Shown one piece after another: positions 59,301 to 64,000 of a stretch of 64,000 bases of DNA. A program made the translations under genes and the position numbers. This DNA comes from Seminavis robusta (taxonomy: Eukaryota > Bacillariophyta > Bacillariophyceae > Naviculales > Naviculaceae). The DNA lies in NCBI GenBank assembly GCA_903772945.1, contig CAICTM010000404.1:1-64000 (forward strand). Reading direction: 5' to 3'. The number at the start of each line of letters is the position of its first letter. The stretch's first letter is position 1. The notes below the pieces were generated by a model. That model was given only the letters and a program-made list of their open reading frames with translations. It searched no databases and was not told where the DNA came from.

Positions 59301-60215
59301 TGTTGTGTTTGTGTTGTTGTGGTTGCTTGTGATTCTGTTTTATGAATTTGATGGGAGAGGGGTCCATGGAGGGGTGGGTTGTGGGAGCGATTGCAGCCGA
59401 CGAAAGATTGGTCTTGCTAGCTACATTCTTGTGGTGGCTTGGTGTAAAAGGCTCGGGCTGCTGCAGTACTGTTCGATTTGATTGAAGATTCAATCTTGCT
59501 CTGGCAATCTTTGTTCGTGTCCGGACGAAGTATGGCCCGATGAGTGTCATTTAATTTCTAATCGCACACTTTCCCAATGTGGCAAAGCCAAGAGGGCTCC
59601 TTGCAAACAGTTCGTTGTCACGTCATGGTTCGGTGTCTGGCTTGGAACTGTGCAGGAGTCGTGAGGTGCTGGCTGAATCCGGGTGGTCTGAAGTAACCTA
59701 CAGACGGAAAACAGCTTGCAGCTGGCTCTATTCAGTTGGTTACCGCAAGAGTCACTGGAAGTTGTGCCAGAACGTGCCAACAATCAACGCTTCTGGGATT
59801 CACGGGTGGAACGACATCTCTCGAAGTTGTCCCCTCCAACGGTAGCAGCCTTGTCCCTACCGTAGCGGGGAATTCTTGGGCTTTGCGGCTTAGGCTTTGC
59901 GGCGATGGAGATGCAATGTGTCTCATTGCTCGGCGCAAGCTGGGTCCGTGCTGGGCCTATTTCGGAAGGCATCGCAGGAGGTTCTTCATGATGCTTTGGC
60001 TCTACAGGATGGTTTCAGGTTGATTGGTGTTTGTTCTACATTGGTGGCCGAGCCACGCGTGGCTTCTGATGTCGTACTAGTTAACAACCAAATAATGAAA
60101 TTGAATTTATCAGTACTACTGGAGCTATTCTGGGTTTGCAACTCTGCAAAACACCGTCACCCAGGAGACAAAAAGAAAATCCAGTCTTGCTCAAGGCAGG
60201 CTGAAAAATGCACAC
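59301..60215. other. Intergenic
   Basis: The first 60 bases are the AACAACAAC-rich leader of the minus-strand gene. TAGGCTTTGCGG-type words are duplicated near 59880. No gene supported. Confidence 0.5.
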
Positions 60216-61760
60216 TCAAAAGCTGCTGCATTGTTTGGGAGCTGTGCTCTCCAATTTAAGGATCTTATCCTGGAGGAAAGTAACCCGCCCATACCAAGGA
60301 GCACTCTTATCAACTATTTCAGCAGATGCCTCTTCCTCGTGACCCAACAGGAGATCGTTGAGCTCTTTTTTAGCTTCCTTCAGCTGAAGCGATGGTGACT
60401 TCGGAGGAGCATGAGCAACATACCATCCCAGCACAGGAGAAAGGGCACCATTAGAGTTGTCTTGGGCGAATCCAATAACACCAGCAAAGAATTCAATGTC
60501 GAAAGTGGTGCCATGATAATCCCAATCCACCGGCGCAGATGAAGCAAGAGGAGGGAATTTGCCAAGCTTCGGACCATAAAAGTACATCTCGTGCCAGGGC
60601 TTGAGGTTCTCATTGAGACTGCCTGATCCCAGATAAGGAAACAGGATTTGCATCCAACCTGAGATGAAGTTATAGGTTCCTGACCCTCCTCCTGTGTTGC
60701 GGAGCTTCACCATGGACTGCCAAAAACCATGGTTCACATTGCCCTTGTAGCTCTCCACAAATTCATCCAGTAAAGGCAGCAAAAGGGGCATCCAGTACTC
60801 GGAGAACTCTGCTGTCATCAGGCTCCCCAAATGTTCAGTTCGGGCACGCAACTGAACCCAGTCATCTTCTGCCCCCAACAAGGTGATTTGGGGAATGCCA
60901 CACATGGTCCTCATGCCATAGCTAAAGTAGTTCTTCATGGCAGACATGAGGGTGATTTCATGGCAAGCCTTTGCTGTGGCTGTTGTTGTGGTGAAGCTGG
61001 CTGCAATCGCCTCATGAGTTGTCTTGCCAATGTGCTCCTTGATTTGACTTGAGAAAGCTGGAAAAATTTCAGTCTCCCATTTTTCGGCAGAAGCTCCTGT
61101 GTCAGGGTCTCCTCCCCTGCTCATGGCAAAGCTGGGATTGGTTTCCACCTCAAGGCGCTTCTTTCCTTCATGCTGCACAAAATTCTTTCGTAGAGCCCCA
61201 GCATTCTGGTCCACATGTTTGGCAAAGGCATAGGTGATTGCAACCCAGATAGAGTCAGGGGAGAGCTCTAATGGCAGGTGTTGGGCAAAAGCAGTCACCA
61301 TAGCCATGACCAATCCGTTAGACCCTGCATGCACGAGTGTCTTGTCTCCTCTAATCTCAGACAATGCCTCCATCCTCACATCTGAAGCCATCACAGAGCC
61401 TGGCTCTCCTGGGTAGATAGGGTAACCATCAGAGTCTTTTTCTCCTCTGTCTCTTGTGTACGTTTCGGCCAGTGCTGCTTGTAGTCCCTCAATGAGCTCA
61501 GGACGAGAGACGGGAGGCTTTTGGAGGTGTTCCTTGAGGGCACTGGGTACGGTCTCAACATTAAACCTCACACCATCTCCTTTGGCAATGGACTCATGTT
61601 TGGGGGTCACATCAAAGGTGCTTGTGTGATCTGCACCACGTTGGATTCCACGGATTGATTGGCTTGGGTGGCTGCGTTCTCCAAGGTTATGGGTCACCCC
61701 TTGGGGAATTCGCTCTTTGCCCTGGAGATCAGAAGCAGCGTTTCTAAGAGCACGGTGCAT
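60216..61760 (-). CDS. DUF4419 domain protein
   Basis: A 514-residue protein taken from the ATG at 61760 (M-H-R-A-L-R-N), directly after a leader repeating AAGCAAAGC; the frame stays open upstream to 61853. It matches the DUF4419 pattern of fungi and protists: S-P-D-S-I-W-V-A-I-T-Y-A-F-A-K-H-V-D-Q-N-A-G-A-L-R, then F-V-Q-H-E-G-K-K, then F-T-T-T-T-A-T-A-K-A-C-H-E-I-T-L-M-S-A-M-K-N-Y-F-S-Y, then G-I-P-Q-I-T-L-L-G and D-W-V-Q-L-R. A G-G-G-S-G-T-Y-N-F-I-S-G-W segment follows near residue 365. Function is unknown across the family. No signal peptide or membrane helix. Confidence 0.85.
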   Translation of the reverse strand: MHRALRNAASDLQGKERIPQGVTHNLGERSHPSQSIRGIQRGADHTSTFDVTPKHESIAKGDGVRFNVETVPSALKEHLQKPPVSRPELIEGLQAALAETYTRDRGEKDSDGYPIYPGEPGSVMASDVRMEALSEIRGDKTLVHAGSNGLVMAMVTAFAQHLPLELSPDSIWVAITYAFAKHVDQNAGALRKNFVQHEGKKRLEVETNPSFAMSRGGDPDTGASAEKWETEIFPAFSSQIKEHIGKTTHEAIAASFTTTTATAKACHEITLMSAMKNYFSYGMRTMCGIPQITLLGAEDDWVQLRARTEHLGSLMTAEFSEYWMPLLLPLLDEFVESYKGNVNHGFWQSMVKLRNTGGGSGTYNFISGWMQILFPYLGSGSLNENLKPWHEMYFYGPKLGKFPPLASSAPVDWDYHGTTFDIEFFAGVIGFAQDNSNGALSPVLGWYVAHAPPKSPSLQLKEAKKELNDLLLGHEEEASAEIVDKSAPWYGRVTFLQDKILKLESTAPKQCSSF

Positions 61761-62261
61761 TTTGGTTTGTTTTTGCTTTGCTTTGCTTTGCTTTGCTTGT
61801 GTATTGGTTTTATGGGAGTTGAAGCGGATGAGGTGAGAGTGTTCTTCGATCACAGTTAGTTCGACAAAAAGAGTGGTCTTGTCGTGTCTTCGTGTGGTTG
61901 GGTTGATGCTGCTCAGTCGGGATCTTCGTCCATTTGAGAAACAGTACTAGCTAGTACATACATGTAGTACTAATAGTGTTCTGTTCTTACCGGTACTGTG
62001 GCACGGAGGAAGCTTAGATCATGCGGAAGCCGGCGGAAGTTATTCCGGAAACAGCATTCCAATCTGATCGCACACTTTGCCAAGGTGGCGGAGATCCAAA
62101 CGCTCACATTTCAAATCGTTCTCGTTGGTTTGTTTTGGTTGACACCAATAACCAGAACACCCCTTCATTTCTTTGTCGTTTCGTCCATATCTCTTTCACA
62201 GAACAAACTCAATCCAATCCAAGCAACACTCTCACTCGTAATAGCAAACATAGAAATAACC
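61761..62261. other. Divergent intergenic region
   Basis: A TTTGCTTTGCTTTGCTTTGC repeat at about 61774-61797 is the leader of the DUF4419 gene. CTAGCTAGTACATACATGTAGTAC is at about 61950. Probable promoters of both neighbours. Confidence 0.5.
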
Positions 62262-62492
62262 ATGACCTGCCTTTGGGGAGCCGCCATGGCCTGTGCCATT
62301 CGCACCGAACTGAGCCAGAAGACCCGAGCTACACTAACGAGACGATGGGTCCAACGATCATCGAACAGCAACAAGAAGAAACAGCAACCCAAAAACGGGA
62401 ACCCTGCTGTCGCTCGTGCGGCGTCCAACATGTACGCCATGGAAAGTTTTCCTCCACAACAATACATCTTTGATGCCGCCAAAGTATTCTAG
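62262..62492 (+). CDS. Small hypothetical protein
   Basis: A 76-residue frame from an ATG in good context (ACCATGA). The N-terminus is mildly hydrophobic (M-T-C-L-W-G-A-A-M-A-C-A-I-R), the middle is basic (S-N-S-N-K-K-K-Q-Q-P-K-N) and the end carries S-N-M-Y-A-M-E-S-F-P-P-Q-Q-Y-I-F-D. No known family. Short, so it could be chance. Confidence 0.42.
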   Translation: MTCLWGAAMACAIRTELSQKTRATLTRRWVQRSSNSNKKKQQPKNGNPAVARAASNMYAMESFPPQQYIFDAAKVF

Positions 62493-63862
62493 CTGGCAAG
62501 ACAAGTTGGGTAGGCATACAAATACGTTGTGAACATGAGCAGCAAGAGTCCCTTCCATTCCATTACCGCCACATCTCCTTAGCTTCCACGCCCTTGCCGT
62601 TGGCAAACCCGAAGGAATACTCTATAGCAAACTCCCAAAGGTGCCAGGTACCACCATACGACTGTACTGATTTATTGACTGCACTCACTGGATGCATGGG
62701 TACCGTACGTCCAAGCAACGACAAAACCTCTACATTGCTACACAAACCCACATTTCATGGATACGTTGAACGGAACGATCCTAATGGCTTGCTGTCTCAT
62801 TTATCTGACTTAGCTTTAGCCGCCTAAAGATAACTAATTGAAATCTAGTTTAGGCTACTCTGAGTACGACTTGTCCGCCGTGCCGCTACCCAAAACGGAT
62901 AACCCCCCCCCCCCAAGCATTGGGGCGGAGAGAGTTGGCGTCAGGAAAAGATCCGAGGCATGAAGTTAAGGGATGGGTCTTCTAGTAGTGGACCCATCCT
63001 CATTACCTCATTACCTCATTACTGCAAGTCGTTGGCGCCGATACTACCGGTAGCTAGCTACGCTACAGTTAGTTGTCTATGTTTACATTGCTGGCCTCCG
63101 AGTCATTGTCGGGCCCAAAGGCACCACTCGTCATTTCTGGTGCCCACAGAAGGCTGCTGCAAGTTGTCTGTTTTCCCGAATGGCTTAGTCCGCCACGGGC
63201 AAACCAGTTCTTGGAGCCAACCAAAACTTTATATCAGACGGCAACATGGCCATCTGTTCCTCAAGTGGTCTCCAGTGAATTGAGTGGACCAGGGAAAGTG
63301 GCACCTGGTCCGCTTGCTCCAACAGAAGCTCCATCTCGCGTTGTAGTAGCGGTTGCTTCTTGACCCACGGCTGTTTCAAATCACAGACATGTCTAGCTAA
63401 CTAGAGCTGCATTCGTTTCGTCCCGCAAGATAACGCTATTCATCCAGCTAGTAGTCGAGCCTTTCGAAAAGCTAGCATGAATCAAGCATTTTCAGGTTGC
63501 GAACATAGATGAAACACTTCACAAAAGTCAAACGTAGCTAAACTTTCTTTTTGTTTCGTTACGCTATCATATATATATATATATACCGGTATGCATGCAT
63601 CCACTATGAATGAATGAGTGACTGGCTGTGGCAAAAGGGATCAATACTTACAAAATATATAGCCAACAGCTCAGCCATCTTTTTCTTTCTCAATATAATC
63701 TTTCCCCTTTTACAAACAAACGTGACGCAAGAGCAGCATGGCTGGTTTTCTTTCATAGGATGCTACCAACGTTGCTCTCGCTCTTTCGTTTCTTCCTTTT
63801 CGTTTCTTCTTCGTCACACTACCTCTCACTGTCTCTTTCTTTCTCTCTCACTGCTCTTGCGT
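62493..63862. other. Intergenic, 1.4 kb
   Basis: Contains a poly-C run near 62907, a tandem CATTACCTCATTACCTCATTAC at about 63000 and a TA microsatellite at about 63568-63585. A pyrimidine-rich TTTCTTTCTCTCTC stretch near 63835 lies on the 3' side of the next gene. No gene supported. Confidence 0.5.
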
Positions 63863-64000
63863 TTAACTCATGGCATCGACGGATGCCGAAATGGGATAAG
63901 CCATGGGCCCGACATTGCGAATGGCAACGGTACAGGCGTAGCCGGGTGTGGGAATGACAGCCGACCAGACGCGATCGTTGCCGTTATCACTGTAAATTTC
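63863..64000 (-). CDS. 3' end of a gene cut by the window edge
   Basis: The last 45 codons of a minus-strand frame that is open to the window end. It reads E-I-Y-S-D-N-G-N-D-R-V-W-S-A-V-I-P-T-P, then Y-A-C-T-V-A-I-R-N-V-G-P-M-A-Y-P-I-S-A-S, and ends D-A-M-S before TAA. The alternating hydrophobic pattern suggests beta strands, perhaps of an extracellular beta-sandwich. The family cannot be named from this fragment. Confidence 0.5.
   Translation of the reverse strand, partial: EIYSDNGNDRVWSAVIPTPGYACTVAIRNVGPMAYPISASVDAMS

Noticed and set aside
63628-63957. 109-codon plus-strand frame near the right edge
   Set aside because: Its hydrophobic part is a translation of a TTTC/TCTC pyrimidine tract, and it overlaps the better-supported minus-strand gene end.

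Overview
The window looks like nuclear DNA of a eukaryotic microalga, most probably a pennate diatom. Genes are mostly single-exon and the few introns are short. Protein families fit a diatom: an ELO elongase, several Golgi or ER type II enzymes, Mpv17 and mitochondrial carriers, and a protein whose signal peptide is followed by an R-A-F motif resembling the diatom plastid-import signal. Gaps between genes are full of short palindromic words (CTAGCTAG, TACCGGTA, ACATGT). The species cannot be fixed from the sequence alone.

Layout. 0-3 kb: a decayed transposase-like gene on the minus strand. 4.8-10.2 kb: three related genes for small basic proteins with repeated R-R-x-S sites, the third broken, with a MITE between the second and third. 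10.5-19.7 kb: two amino-acid/auxin-permease-type transporters in opposite orientation, enclosing a small secreted-protein candidate, a BTB protein and a sulfotransferase-like Golgi protein. 20-26 kb: a phytanoyl-CoA-dioxygenase-like enzyme, a zinc alcohol dehydrogenase and a fatty-acid elongase. 26.8-42 kb: three paralogous patatin-like lipases and two paralogous TLC-like membrane proteins, arranged as an inverted duplication of one divergent gene pair, with foldback repeats, a TPR protein, a METTL27-like methyltransferase and an Mpv17 protein. 42-46 kb: an exostosin-like glycosyltransferase and a four-exon mitochondrial carrier. 46.8-51 kb: a 1,408-residue intact DDE transposase. 52.3 kb: what reads as a permuted tRNA-Cys gene. 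52.8-64 kb: an RluA pseudouridine synthase, a plastid-membrane candidate, a fucose mutarotase, a P-loop-like protein head to head with a small membrane protein, a DUF4419 protein, unknown proteins, and the 3' end of one more gene cut by the window edge.

The standout is the tRNA. On the minus strand at 52291-52379 the 3' half of a tRNA lies upstream of its 5' half. Rejoined, the two halves give a full 72-nt cloverleaf with anticodon GCA, every stem paired, canonical D-loop and T-loop bases and the U73 discriminator typical of tRNA-Cys. A T5 stretch, the usual RNA polymerase III stop, follows the 5' half. That is the layout of a permuted (circularly processed) tRNA gene.

The lipid-related genes (elongase, three patatin-like proteins, two TLC-like proteins, PhyH-like dioxygenase) lie within about 21 kb, but no shared pathway is shown by the sequence. 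Repeated local duplication in inverted orientation is the main structural theme, with small non-autonomous transposons adding to the gaps.
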